A stretch of 44,676 nucleotides of DNA, from contig WELB01000090.1 in NCBI GenBank assembly GCA_009602725.1, positions 96,259 to 140,934 on the forward strand, read 5' to 3'. The notes below the pieces were generated by a model. It was not told the origin of the DNA. It saw only the letters and a program-made list of their open reading frames with translations, and searched no databases. A program made the translations under genes and the position numbers. Source of the stretch: Spirogloea muscicola. Lineage: Eukaryota > Streptophyta > Zygnematophyceae > Spirogloeales > Spirogloeaceae. The stretch's first letter is position 1. Each line of letters opens with the position of its first letter. Positions 33,311 to 44,584 of the stretch are shown piece by piece.

Positions 33311-34150
33311 ACCAGCCAGTTTGCATGCAGAAGAACTGGCGCTCCCAGATCAGTCTGGCAGAAATGTACGTGCTCACTCGTGGGTCTAGAGTCCCCCTAA
33401 CAGCTCTGTTTCCGGCTTGTAACCTTAGCCCTCTCAGATCTTTCTTTGTTCTACTTAATGTGTACTGCCTTGCTTTAGCCTCCCTCATGCGTATCTTCTC
33501 CCAGACACTGCACGCCTTGCAAGTCACTGCAAGCCGGCTCAAAATACAGCCATAATCTTGTGTTGACATTTCCTTCGTTCTTCTTACTCACAGAGGACTG
33601 GCTTGCTTTGGCATCCCTTTCATGTCATGCGCACCGAAGCCTTCTCTCCTTGTGATATACTGCTTTCTCTCCTGTCAGAGATCTACTTCACCCTTTGTGC
33701 ATCTCTAATTTGGCTATGGCAGCCATTGACGCCATCAACGCGTGGCTTCCATTCGCCATGCTGCTCCTTACCACAGTGCTAGGGTGCATTAATAAGTCAA
33801 GGACATGGGTGCATTGTACGAGCAACATGGAGGCCCTGCTCTGACCAGAAACTCCCTCTGTCGGCAATTTGCAGGTTTGGGCTACACCTTATACGCGTCT
33901 AAGACACTGTGCACTAGAAGCTCCTAGTAATCCCATGTCATATTTGGAACAAAGCAGTAACACAATGGACATGCCTGACTCAAAGTTAACAGGCCAAGCG
34001 CAGCAACACTGCCGTTTCTCATTCTCTGCCAGAAACGGCATGCCGCCTATGCATCCGCAATCAGCAGCGACCCAGATAAGGCAATCTGCACAGTGCCGCG
34101 ATAATTCCTCTTGTGATTTAGGGCCAGTGATTATACACACAACCAGCCAT
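33311..34150. other. Intergenic region between repeats and DRE2
   Basis: No recognisable gene. A plus-strand open frame at 33869-34156 has no family resemblance and lies in the 3' flank of DRE2. I see no RNA gene. Confidence 0.5.
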
Positions 34151-36677
34151 CTATGAGGTGCTGCGCTGTACCCTGCGGGACATGATGCTGTACAAGCTGC
34201 CCTGCTGCAACACAGACGTGAAACTTGTAAATGACGCGGCAATGCTGACATCAGAAGCCACCAACCTACTCACCTTATCGCCAAGCTTGAATGGAGGCAG
34301 CCCCTTGTAAGGGCAGCCAGCACATCTGAACGCGTCCCCCAAGCCACACTGCAACAAGCCCAGGTGCCAATTGGTGGTGAAGTGGCAATCATGCAGCAGG
34401 AATTGCTAAGGCGGCCACCATGTGGTCGTCGAAGCACAACTGTAAATTGACACGGGCATGGGGCCCAAGCTCAGGCTTATTGCTGCACAGCATAAGTGCT
34501 TGGTACTGATCGAAGGCAGAAACAGCTAGCCAGGCTCAGGGGATAAGTCAATAATCTCGGCTCTTACGCTGCCGCAGGCTGACTGCGGATTCTCAATCTG
34601 GTCCAATGTTAGCTTCTTTGTGGCCTGCGCATCCTCCAGCTCTGCACGCCCGCAGCTGCAGTTCTTGCATGCCTTTCTGCTCTTGCTGGCTAGTCCACAA
34701 TCACTTGCTGCTGCTTCTGCAGGCAATGAGTCAAAGCAAGGGTAGCAAGACTTCGATCAGCGCTGCAAAGTGAGGGTAATACTGGAATTCTTGCAAATCC
34801 AAGTCCTTGAAGGACAGCCAATTGTGATAACAGGACAGGTGGCAAGGTAAGGCGAGTCAGTATCTGCTTTCACCTGGCATTAATGTTGGCCTCTCGAGAT
34901 CCTCTGCTGTTAAAAGTGCATCTTCATCAACCAACTCGTCCTCATCGTCAACCGCATCCACTGCTGATACCTTCCACGAGGGGACACCTGCTCGGCCAGA
35001 AGAGCTTGTGATGGCTGGTGACACGTCGGACACAGGGCCTGCAGAAGACAGTATGCCAACCGGGTCAGACTGCCTCTACATCAAGCACAAGCTTCAGAGA
35101 CCAATGCGAGGCACCCTGACATGAGTGATACTTCCCATGATGGCCCTCTTCTGCCACCTAAGTGACCCCTTGATTTTCCAACCTCAGCAAGACATCAGGC
35201 TCTCAGCATTCACGAGCAATTGCAGTCACATGTGGTGGTTGAGCGTCAAGTACCAGGATAGCAGAAAAGAGGTACAGGGGTTAAGATCCCTAATTCTGGG
35301 TGCGAACTTAGGACACACGCCAAACCAGGCCACACAACGAGTTGGACAACCAGGTATGCACTTACTGGCTGACACCTGCGCAACCTTCTTCTTCAGCGCA
35401 AATGAAGTGCCGACCCAGGCCGGCTTCTCAGCTCTGAGCTGGAAAGCCCCCATGCAAAACACAGGCAGGTAAGTCCTGCCACTCTTCAACTCATCATTGA
35501 TCAATGTATATCCTGCTCCCAAATGCATGCCTTGAAACAAGCCCCTATTTGGGTGACACTGAACAGTACTTCTATGACACTGACATCTCAACACGGGCCT
35601 GTGACTTGTTGCAGAAAAGCATGTCAACTACCACAAAGAGGTCTCTGGCTGGCACTCACAGATAGTGGCTGCAGCAACGGGCCTTGCTGACTGCCAACGG
35701 CTGCTGGCGTGACCCCCATCCATTGCCGTGCCAAACCAACAGCAGAGCTGCTCGTCAACTCTTTGATGTTTGAGAACCCTGCCATGACCAGGTTTCGCTC
35801 AAAGCCAGCCCTGGTCTGTGGCACTGCAGCACTGGTACCCAGAGCCTGCAATTGAGTATCTCAACATTACATGCTCAGACAGCGCATGTGACTGTGCATC
35901 ATCACATCGTCACCTTTGCCTGAGCACCTTTTGCCACACAGGCACGTTCAATAACGTACACTGCCAGCGACACTCTAGCAAGGCAAATCAGATGCTTCCA
36001 TACTGCACCTCAAGCCAATATGCAAGAAGACAAGGCCTGGCGCAAAGCAGTCCATCTCAGTGATTCCTTAAACACTGAGGTCGAACATATAAGGACGTGC
36101 TCAAGCACTGCATGGCTGAAGGTGCAACATGCGGCAATTGCAGCACTTCTGCTCGCCGTCTTGCCCATATAGTCACCACGCACTCAGAAATGCTGCCTCC
36201 CGAGTAACTCATGGTACCTGTACTTCGACTGCAGATGCGGCCCGGCGACCGACCGGCTCCTGAATGACAAGCTTTCCGCCAGCTTTCAGGACCCGCAGGA
36301 GCTCCGCCAGGAGGAAGGGGCCGTGGTGTCCAGGGGCCTCCCCGTACGAGTATACTGCATCGTAAGACGCACTGGCCGCCTCCAGGGGCTGGCCTGCTGG
36401 CACACGCACGCCAGTATGCCTTAGAATCAGCCCCGTCGCCACTGACGAAGCTGCCATGCCGGGCAATCGCCATGCGATTCCTCGCGCAGCAGAGGGTCGC
36501 CGGCGCGACTCGTCAGTCTGGCGCGTGCGCACCTGGATGGCCGGCCCGAGTGGCTACATCGACGCCATCGATGGGGGCGCCGCAGTCCGCGAAGACCTCG
36601 CCGAGGAGCCGCCCGGGCAGCAGGGGCGCGCCCGCGAGGAGCAGCGCGCGCGAGGCGGCGGCGGCGGCGGCGGCCAT
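34151..36677 (-). CDS. DRE2: DRE2/anamorsin (CIAPIN1) homologue, cytosolic Fe-S assembly protein
   Basis: This is an electron-transfer partner of the diflavin reductase TAH18/NDOR1 in cytosolic Fe-S cluster assembly. Exons in coding order: 36677-36533, 36450-36218, 35815-35660, 35438-35385, 34970-34874, 34716-34568, 34348-34274 and 34204-34151, giving about 320 aa. The N-terminal half is a degenerate methyltransferase-like domain ([33 protein letters not shown]). [18 protein letters not shown] and an acidic linker with [15 protein letters not shown] follow. Both cluster motifs are complete: C235-X9-C245-X2-C248-X-C250 ([13 protein letters not shown]) and the twin CX2C, C276-X2-C279-X7-C287-X2-C290 ([15 protein letters not shown]). 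Then comes [13 protein letters not shown]. An intron splits the first CX2C pair. The final exon ([13 protein letters not shown]...) does not resemble the usual FL-x-x-D end and is the weakest part, as are the acceptor at 34971 and the exact donor after 35385. Confidence 0.88.
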
Positions 36678-37486
36678 GGCGGGCGCGGCGCTCGGGGTGG
36701 CGGCAGCTCCGAGGGCGAGGCGAAGGTGGCTTGAGACGGCGGAAGTGGGGGCGACGGGTTGGGCTGATTGGGAAATGAGGGCCGTCGCGAACGATGGGCC
36801 CGAGGCCGGTGGCGGCACGCCGTTGCGATTAGATGGGGCGATGGGGTCGCACCGCCAATGGGCCCAACAACGGGGGCGAAGCTTCGAGCGACCCACGCTG
36901 CCGACACCCCAGGGGAGGCAATCCTTTCTGTGCGCTTGTTTTTCTTAGCGCTTCCCCTTGCCCCCTTCTCGTCCTTTGTTGATTCTTATTTGGGCTGGCT
37001 TTTCCAGCCCAAATTCTCAACCGGCGAGCACTTTCTCTGTCTCAATCCTTAACTGCCTCCGCGGCGGATCCACGACTTTGCGCCAGGTTAGTGACAGTCA
37101 TTTGGCGGCGGTATAGGGCGACGCTTTCCCCCTCCTAGTCAATCCTCTCTGTATTTGTTTCCCGGAGGTTGGTATCGTCCACTCACAGAAGAGAGGATTT
37201 CCTAAATTGACATTGTTTTGTCTCGGGATTTGCGCTCCCCTGCCCTTTTGGCAGCCAGCGTAGGGCCACTGACGGGAACGCGTTACCGCTTCTGATGGGA
37301 TGCTTAACGGGCCCGCTGCGCCGTGAGCGGGAGGGCTTTGGCGCGCCCCCGCCGCCGCCGCAGCTCCAGGGCCGCCATGGCGGCGCCGCAGCCGCGCGCC
37401 GGAGCCAGGCGCTAGGGCCTACGCCGAGCCCGCTCCCGCCTCCGCCTCCGCCGCCGGCGGCTGCGCGGCGGGAGGCTCCTCGGGTC
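36678..37486. promoter_or_regulatory. Divergent DRE2/SERRATE promoter region with a repeat copy
   Basis: About 810 bp separates the two start codons. The DRE2 side is GC-rich with GGC tracts. In the middle lies a long-form hairpin-family repeat at 36925-37050, with a perfect stem at 36992-37010 (GGGCTGG, CTTTT, CCAGCCC). The SERRATE side contains an in-frame upstream ATG at 37295. Confidence 0.6.
36925..37050 (+). repeat. Hairpin-family repeat, long form
   Basis: TCTGTGCGCTTGTTTTTC, TTAGCGCTTCCCCTTGCCCC, GTCCTTTGTTGATTC, the hairpin GGGCTGG-CTTTT-CCAGCCC, then CGGCGAGCACTTTCTCTGTC. It sits in the shared promoter interval of DRE2 and SERRATE. Confidence 0.8.
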
Positions 37487-40400
37487 ATGGCCCACGCGGC
37501 GGGCGGGCCGTCCTCGTCCGACGACGAGAGGCGCGACGACCGGCAGGACCGCCGCGAGGACCGCCGGCGGGACCGCGGGGACCGCGACCGCGACGGCCGG
37601 CACCGCGGCAGCCCGTCGTCGTCGCACAAGCGCTCCCGACGGGAGCGGGACCCCGACTATGGCGGCGGCGGCGGCGCCGGCGAGCGCAGGGCCACTGAGA
37701 ACGACGGAGAGCGCAGGTCAGCCGCCACCTCGCTTGCCCTCGGCAGCCTTGGCCCTCCCTCCCCGAGGCTTGCGCAGCGGGGTTGCTCTTCCTCCCCTCA
37801 GCTCATCTGACTTCCTACTGCTGACACGGGGGTATTGAGGGCGCCCTGTCTGCCTAGCCTTTGGCTCCGTCATGAACACCTGTATGCATCTGGCTGGCAT
37901 TTCACAGCCGATTCTTTCATATCAGCAGCCGCTTTCTTCTCCCCGAGGTCCTTCGAGCTCGGCGCCCACGCGGAGGCGGCCGCTCAGCAGCAGCAGCCAC
38001 CACGGCGCTCCGCCATTGCCGTTGCTATCGGGCTTGCGACCTGAACCATCCTCGACATAGGGACGAGCCTGCGCTCGATCGTCACGTAGTACGCCCAGGT
38101 CGCTGTCCTTGCCGGGCACGCTACGCCCTGACGGCCGCCGTCGGAAGCCCTCGCGAGGCTGCAACAGGCCCGCCATGGAGCATGTCGAGGTTTAGGTCTG
38201 CTGGCTGCCTCAACGTGCGCCCTCACTCTGACGATAGGCGTCATCCAGCTACGAGAGCCCGCGTCAGCCTGGCTTGCGCTACTGCTGTTGGTCTCGCAGT
38301 AGTGTGCAGCAGGGAGCAGTGGGGCATGCATGAGCTCTGATGAGCCTCGGCACTGATATGGTGAAGGGGGAGCAGGGTTACAGTCTTCCATCTTGCATTG
38401 CCCCAGGCAAGACATACCCTAGAACTGCGCCAGCGCAGCATGTGTGTGCCGACAATGCTGGGATCTCAGAGGTCGTAGACTAGAACAAGCACATTGTGGC
38501 AGGGAAGCAGTTGTCGTCTTGTACAGTGTCAATGACTGAAGCTCGGGCTGGCCATTGCAGCCATCAGACGGGCTCACCTTGCTGTTGCCGTGCCCTGATC
38601 TGGGTTTACTGCATGACCTCATCAGCTGAGTCGCTATCATTGCCTAATTAGAGATCGTGTTGATACTCCCCGGGCCTCTCTGAGCCCTGCAGGCGCTGCA
38701 ATGGTTGCTAAGAGGCCGCTGAATTCGTGCCTCCATCTGCTGCCTCTGTGGCGTAGGTACAATGGAAGGTCCGACCACTACGACCGCCATGGGTGGGGCC
38801 GCAGTGAGCATGGGGACAATGAAGGTTAAGAAGCTTCCTACTGCTGACCTACAAGGTGACTGCAGTCAGGGCAGTCGCAAAATGTGCACAGCCTGACACT
38901 GACGATGCAGGTTTGGCATCTGCTGATTGCAGGCCACCATTTGCGGCCGCACCCTGACGGTCACCGTGGTGACCTGCACAATGGACCTCGTAGGTGAGTA
39001 TGTCTCTTTGTGCTGCGTCTGGCATGCCTCGAGCAACGTTTGGTAGTGTCAGCTTCGTCCTGCCGGTGGTATCGCCACGAGCTATTACTTGCCGGAGCCT
39101 AAATGGTGCCTTCCTCATAGAGGCACCAGAAGTAGTCATCACCATGGGTTTTGGGGTTTTCTGCAGGGGCGAGGGTGGAATGATGACTTACAAGCAGTTC
39201 ATGCTGGAGCTCGAGGATGACGTCTCTCCTGCGGAGTCGCTGCAGAGGTGCGATGCCTGTTCACAGGCTTGGCATGGCCTCCCAATCACCTTGCCATCTT
39301 GCGTTGCATTTGCTGCCAGCACTGGCTGGACTGTCAAGTGCAGTATGCACCTTGCAGCCTCAAGTTAAGCGCGTCCTGCCTTACGATAACTAGCACCAGT
39401 GCAGCAGTGAATTGTTCACTAGTTGCCTGCACGAGTTGCTCATCTTGGGGGCAGATGGGTGCTGTAGGTATGAAGAGTACAAGAAGGAGTGCACAGACAG
39501 CCAAAAGAAGGCCTTCTTTGCACAACACAAGGAGGAGGACTGGTGAGAGTGTGTCTTTGGCTGTCTATTACGAGCTATTTGGCAGTACGTCTGTTTGCCC
39601 TTGGACTAAAGGGGGGATGTTTGTGTCCAACTTGATAAGTCAGTCTTCGCTGCTTCAGAGTCATGCATTGCAATGCGCGTGTCAAGCCTGAACATCAGAT
39701 AAGCAGCCACTTGAAATGAAAGCGACAATGCTGGCAAGCTTGCTGCCTGCCACAGCTCTCTGGACACTTCGCACGTTGGGTTTTGGCAGGCTAAAAGACA
39801 AATACGAGCCAGGCCGGCTAGAGTCTATCATGGCCCGCCGTAATGAGAATGCAGTGACGTCGTCCAAAGACTTTCTTGCGGAGTTGCAGGCTGGCAAGCT
39901 AGAGTGGTGAGCATGTCTTCAAAAGTTGGCTTCTCTGTATGTCGGCCTCTTAACAACCATAGATTGTTGCAGCGCCACAAACTCTTACAGTCAACAAGCA
40001 CAACACAAGCGCTTGTGGTGGCTTACCACTCCTGCTTACATCTGATGCTGGGCTTTCACACAGCGGGCCAGCGGCGACACGAAGCATTGCTGATGCTCCC
40101 TCAGACGAAGACGCCGATCACGGGGCTAAGCGGCGGAGGCATAGCAGCCACCAAGTGGCGGATCGGAAGCAGGATGCAGATGCTGCGCCACTGGCCCCAG
40201 CAGGATTGTCCAGCCCGGAAAGGGTTAAGTTGGACGTGATCATGGCGAGGGGCCTGATTACGAAGCTGGACGCCGAGAAAGGGGTCAATGACAGCAACCC
40301 ATTGGCAAAGTCGGACAGCAAGGATGATGACAGTGAGATGGTCGTGATCCAAGGCCCGTCTCAGGCCCGCAGCCTGGAAGGCACAGAGCTCCTGGATGTG

Positions 40401-42987
40401 CTGCTTACGTACCTGTGGCGCGTGCATGGTGTCGACTACTATGGTGGCACGGAGCTCAAGGGCCTCCTCAAGGGCCTGCGGCACCTGCGGAGTGGCAAGG
40501 CTGTTGTGGACGACAATGAGGCAGCAACCACAGAGTGGGCAAAGAAGGTGGATGCCGCTTGGGAAGCGAGACTACAGGTATGACATTGTACTTGTGTCCA
40601 GTATACAACCTATCACATCCTATGTTTACTCATGGAGGTAGGTGTCTATCAGTCTAGATGCGGCTAATGATTTTGAATCGTCTTCACTCTCTTAATTTGT
40701 TGACATCCTTGCATTGCTGCCACTGCGGTGCTTGTCAGAGGTAGGGCTTTTCTGTGTGATCTCAATTTCAGCAAAATGGTCAGCTTTGCTGTGGTGCCTC
40801 TTATGTTGGTATCCTGCTGGGGAGCAGGGTGGCGATGTACTGGGGCGAATGCTGGGCAAGGAGCGGCAAGAGGAGGCGCTGGGCGCATACGTGAAGAAGA
40901 TTCGGGATGAGAAGTATGGGTGGAAGTACGGGTGCGGTGCCAAAGGCTGCGTGAAGCTCTTCCACGGCCCCGAGTTTGTGCTCAAGCACCTGCGGCTGAA
41001 GCATGCAGAGCTGGTGGAGTCAGCGGTTGCTGCAGCCCGCGAGGAGACTTACCTAAGCAATTACCTCAAGTGAGCAATTCTATATACATATATCTCCTTA
41101 CTCTTTGACTTACCATAGATTTATGCACTTGCAAAATCTGTTCAAGCTGCCAGCTGCCAAGCTGCCAACTTGTCATGAGTTGCCGCTTGGCACGCCTTTG
41201 TGTGCAAGTCTCTGTGGTCGCATCTTATATCTGGCTATCTTATGGCAGCGATTCTGAGGCGCCCTTGGACCCTACTGCCCCAATCCCCAGGCCCATGCAG
41301 GTTCGTCATGCAGCAAGGCCCTGAGGAATTTCACCTGCACATTCCCTCTTATGTGCTAATTAGCTGCAAATTTGCTGCATCTCCATGCACAAATACCTAA
41401 CAATCAGAAGCCATACTGTGCTTTGTTCCTTAGCCAGGCCAGCAGTGTCTTGCTGCAGTCATTATGTGCGTGCAGTAATAGCTGCTAATGTGCCATTTGC
41501 TCTGCAAAGCTGTCTGCCAATCCACTTAAGCTTGATGACTGCAGGCCAGGATGAGCGACTTGCGGGAGAAGCTAGACCGGCACAGGGCGCAGACTGGGCG
41601 GGGTCAGGCCGGGCGGGAGTACGAGCGTCGCGTCGATGATTGGCAGCCGGAACGCGGCGGCAATCGAGAGTGGGAGCAAGGCAAGGGCAGCATGCAGGCT
41701 GGGCCGCCGGCCGGGCCCCGTTTCGACCCTTACCAGCCCAGTGATGTGGACCGGTATGGCAGGATGCCGCCGCTGCCGCTGCCGCTGCAGCCCGACCCAG
41801 GATTAAATGACAGGTGCTTTAGATCCAGGGTTAGATTTCAGGGGTTAGGGATTTAGGGTTTTGGGTTTAGCTTTCGCAGTCAGTATCTGAGGTCCAGGAC
41901 GAGGTTGCATCACTTTCCTCCATGTGGCTCGCTAACTCTCCAGCATGACAGCCAACTGCTTCCACATTGGCCACAGGCGCCACTTCCCGCCGGGGCCGGC
42001 CGTGGTCAATGACAGGTTCGCCCACCACGGGCCCGGCGGACCACCGTTCAAGGCGCCTTGTCTCGGGGGGGGTCCAGAGCCCCTCTTTGACCCCTTCGGG
42101 CCTCCTCCACCAGGGCCGGGCTTTCCCCCCGAGGGGGTCGCGCCGCCACCAATGCTCATCCCTGTACCTGGTGCTGGGTGAGTCCCTGCTGTGTATTTTG
42201 TCTGCAGTAGGGTAGGTGCAGCTTGGCATAGATTGGCTTGCTCCCTGATCTCAGCAGCTGCTTAGACCGTACGCTTGCCCATACTGGCAACAAGAGCTGC
42301 TGCAAGTGCATCTATTGCTGCAAAATGTAAGTTGAGGTGTGCATCGAGGTTCTGAGAATCAGAGAAGTCAGCATTTGATCATCCTTGATTCCAGCCAGCT
42401 ATTACGACCTTTCTGTGCTGGTTGTTTCGATAATCCTCTTTTTGGCTTTGGTGGACTAACTGAAGCAAGCAATGGTCTGTGTGGGTGATACAGGCCATTG
42501 GGGCCATTTGTGCCGGCGCCGCCAGAGGTGGCCATGCGTATGATGCGGGACCGTGAGGTGCTGGAGCAACAGGATGGCAGGGAGGGTGGCCACGGCGGCG
42601 GCCCTCCAATGGGCGGGGGCTTCAATGACGTGGGGGCTCGCCCAGAGATGGGGCGGGAGCCGACAGGGGCGCCACGGGGCGGGCCGCGAGGGCGGAATTT
42701 GGACTCGCGGCTCGGCCGTGGCGCGCCGGTGCTGGTTTTCCCACCTGCAGGGCAGACGGCACGTGCTGACCCGCGGAGCGTGCGAAGGCAGGCCCCGCAT
42801 ACACACACCCACTGGACAATAGATTAGCCGTGCGTTAGCGAATTGCTGGCCATGTTAGTGATGACCTTTTTGTGTCAGCACCTGCTCTGATTGCTCAATG
42901 GTTGGCTTGCTTCTGTGTCTGTACAGCTACCGAGACCTTGATGCCCCAGACGACGAGGTGACGGTCATTGATTATCGCAGCCTCTAG
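37487..42987 (+). CDS. SE: SERRATE/ARS2 homologue, RNA-processing zinc-finger protein
   Basis: This nuclear protein links the cap-binding complex to microRNA processing, splicing and RNA decay. Exons: 37487-37716, 38757-38824, 38933-38993, 39167-39247, 39468-39542, 39790-39906, 40064-40577, 40828-41069, 41249-41300, 41545-41813, 41977-42177, 42494-42787 and 42927-42987, giving about 754 aa in consistent phase. In order: an Arg/Asp-rich N-terminus; MMTYKQFMLELEDDVSP; KKAFFAQHKEEDWLKDKYEP; LDVIMARGLITKLDAEKG; LLDVLLTYLWRVHGVDYYGG; KIRDEKYGWKYGCGAKGC; and a C2H2 finger (C418, C423, H436, H441). Then PPPMLIPVPGAGPLGPFVPA, PPEVAM and the signature end SYRDLDAPDDEVTVIDYRSL. The intron after 42787 has a GC donor. 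An upstream in-frame ATG at 37295 would add 64 residues; 37487 (GTCATGG) is preferred. A possible hairpin-repeat copy lies in the first intron near 37870-37945. Confidence 0.93.
37865..37945 (+). repeat. Hairpin-family subtype copy inside SERRATE intron 1
   Basis: CTGTATGCATCTGGCTGGCA, TTTCACAGCCG and a later CAGCAGCCGCTTTCTTCTC parallel the copy at 17745-17800 (TGTATGCACCTGGCTGGC, CACAGCCG, CACCAGCTCGC). It is diverged and lies within the 1,040-bp first intron. Confidence 0.55.
42788..42926 (+). other. Non-canonical GC-AG intron in SERRATE gene
   Basis: The upstream exon ends ADPRSVR plus two bases (AG), followed by GCAGGC. The downstream exon after GTACAG adds C to give S-Y-R-D-L-D. The join R-S-Y-x-D-L-D-A-P is invariant in SERRATE proteins, and no GT donor nearby reproduces it in frame. 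Confidence 0.7.
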
Positions 42988-44580
42988 GAGGGCTACTCCG
43001 GAGCTCAGCCAGGAGTGCCTCTCCGCCTGTCACTACCAGCTTCTCATCCAGTGCGGCAATTAGTTGAGCTATGAAAGTCCACTTTGCACCTATCTCTCCC
43101 AATCCTTGACCACTGCTTTCACAGGCTCTCTTTGTGGGCACTTAGAGGCCCATGTGCCCTATGGTACAAGTCCGCCTTGGAGCTTAAGCTGAAGCTCTTG
43201 CACATTGCTCTCAAGATAGCGCTCAGACTGTCAGGTCAGCATGCAGCACTCAGGCTGAAGCATATCTTGAACCAACGGGGCACTGTGCTGCCGGCTAATT
43301 TGGGTGCGTTTCTCTTGGCAATTTTACATGATCAAAGCAATTCACACGATGTGTCGGCGTTTTGATGTGCTCAAAACAAAGGAGTGGTCTAAGTGGTAGA
43401 TGACGGACTCTTAATACTGGCGGAGCTTATTGATGGTAGGTCCGATACGGCTTTGCATCTGTCCTGGGGCGCTTGTGTGAGTCGGAAAGGTGCATGGGTA
43501 GACAGATTAAGGATAAGATGGAGGATGTCAATGGCCCAGATCCCACTGCATTAAGGAGAGGGACGAGAGAAGGGTAGGGAATGGGCAGTGGTGAGAAGGC
43601 AGTGGTGAAAGTCGACCTCAACGTGAGAGTAGGGTGAACGTCTCCATACATGATAAGAAGCACTGAACAGTGCTTGAGAGCTGGGTATTCAAGGCAGAAA
43701 AGCCGAAGAGCCCAGCATGGGCAAGGGCTGCAGAAGGAAGGACAAGCTGCTACTCAAGACCAGGGCGAGGTTGGAAACATGAGGAAAGAGCCGGGAGGGC
43801 TTATGCGTGATACACTGTAAAAGAGACTGTACACTGTAAGCAGTACTGAAGATGAAGCCCGCAAAAGGAGGGAAGTCTGAGGCAACGTCCTTGGACGCAG
43901 TAAGGTTGGTGATCCTTGCTGAGGACCTGACCTCTGAAGACTTCTGTGCCAAGAAATACTACAAGAGGGGAACAGGAAAAGAGTGGTAGTTGGCGTTAGC
44001 ACACTTTGGTCGTTGCCACGTGCAATGGAAGGCCGCTGATCTACACTGTAACTTACATGCAGGACTTTTGTACATGCTAAAGTCCAAGGACGACGCCGCC
44101 GGTAGCCCGTCTGATTGCGAAAGCCGTCAAGGCTGTGCAACGTAGTGCAGGTTACAGATGCTTTAAGACAGAGTTCCAAGGACAAGGGCAAGGTGAAGGG
44201 GGGTGAAGGTGGGCCTTCATACGCGCTGCGGCGAGCGCGGTCGCGGGTGCATCAGGCCGAGGGGTGTGGGGGGCAGCCCAAACGAGCGAGGGAGCGCGAG
44301 CCGCCGCCGCGGAGCCACGCCGAGGAGGCCCCGGCGCAACTTCGACGCGGGGTGGCCCGGAAACCATGGCCGCCACGGCCGCCCCCGTCCCGGGCCCGGC
44401 TCAGCTCTCCGTTCTTAAGGGGCAATCACCAGGCCGTGCGGCGGCTGAGAGACGAGAGGCTGACGACAAAGTGGGGGTTTTGGTGGCCGCCTACGTCGTG
44501 CCGGCGGTGGCGGCGACGGCGAGGAGAGAGGGGAGACGGGACGAGCGCGGCGGCGGGCCGTTCAGATTGAAAACTGAAGG
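42988..44580. other. Intergenic region after SERRATE
   Basis: About 1.6 kb without a recognisable gene. A 45-codon open frame at 43852-43989 is listed separately. GC content rises sharply after 44220, as at other gene starts in this window. I see no RNA gene. Confidence 0.5.
43852..43989 (+). CDS. Short open reading frame, 45 aa, function unknown
   Basis: It begins MKPAKGGKSEATSLDAVRLV and ends KKYYKRGTGKEW before TAG. The composition is protein-like (charged, with a VRLVILAEDLTSEDF stretch), but I recognise no family. It may be an exon of a larger unmapped gene or a chance frame; there is no supporting neighbour. Confidence 0.22.
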   Translation: MKPAKGGKSEATSLDAVRLVILAEDLTSEDFCAKKYYKRGTGKEW

Positions 44581-44584
44581 CCCC

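Noticed and set aside
44115-44570. 151-residue plus-strand frame
   Set aside because: It is Arg/Pro-rich, GC-driven and has no domain. The region more likely is a promoter or leader of the gene starting near 44585.
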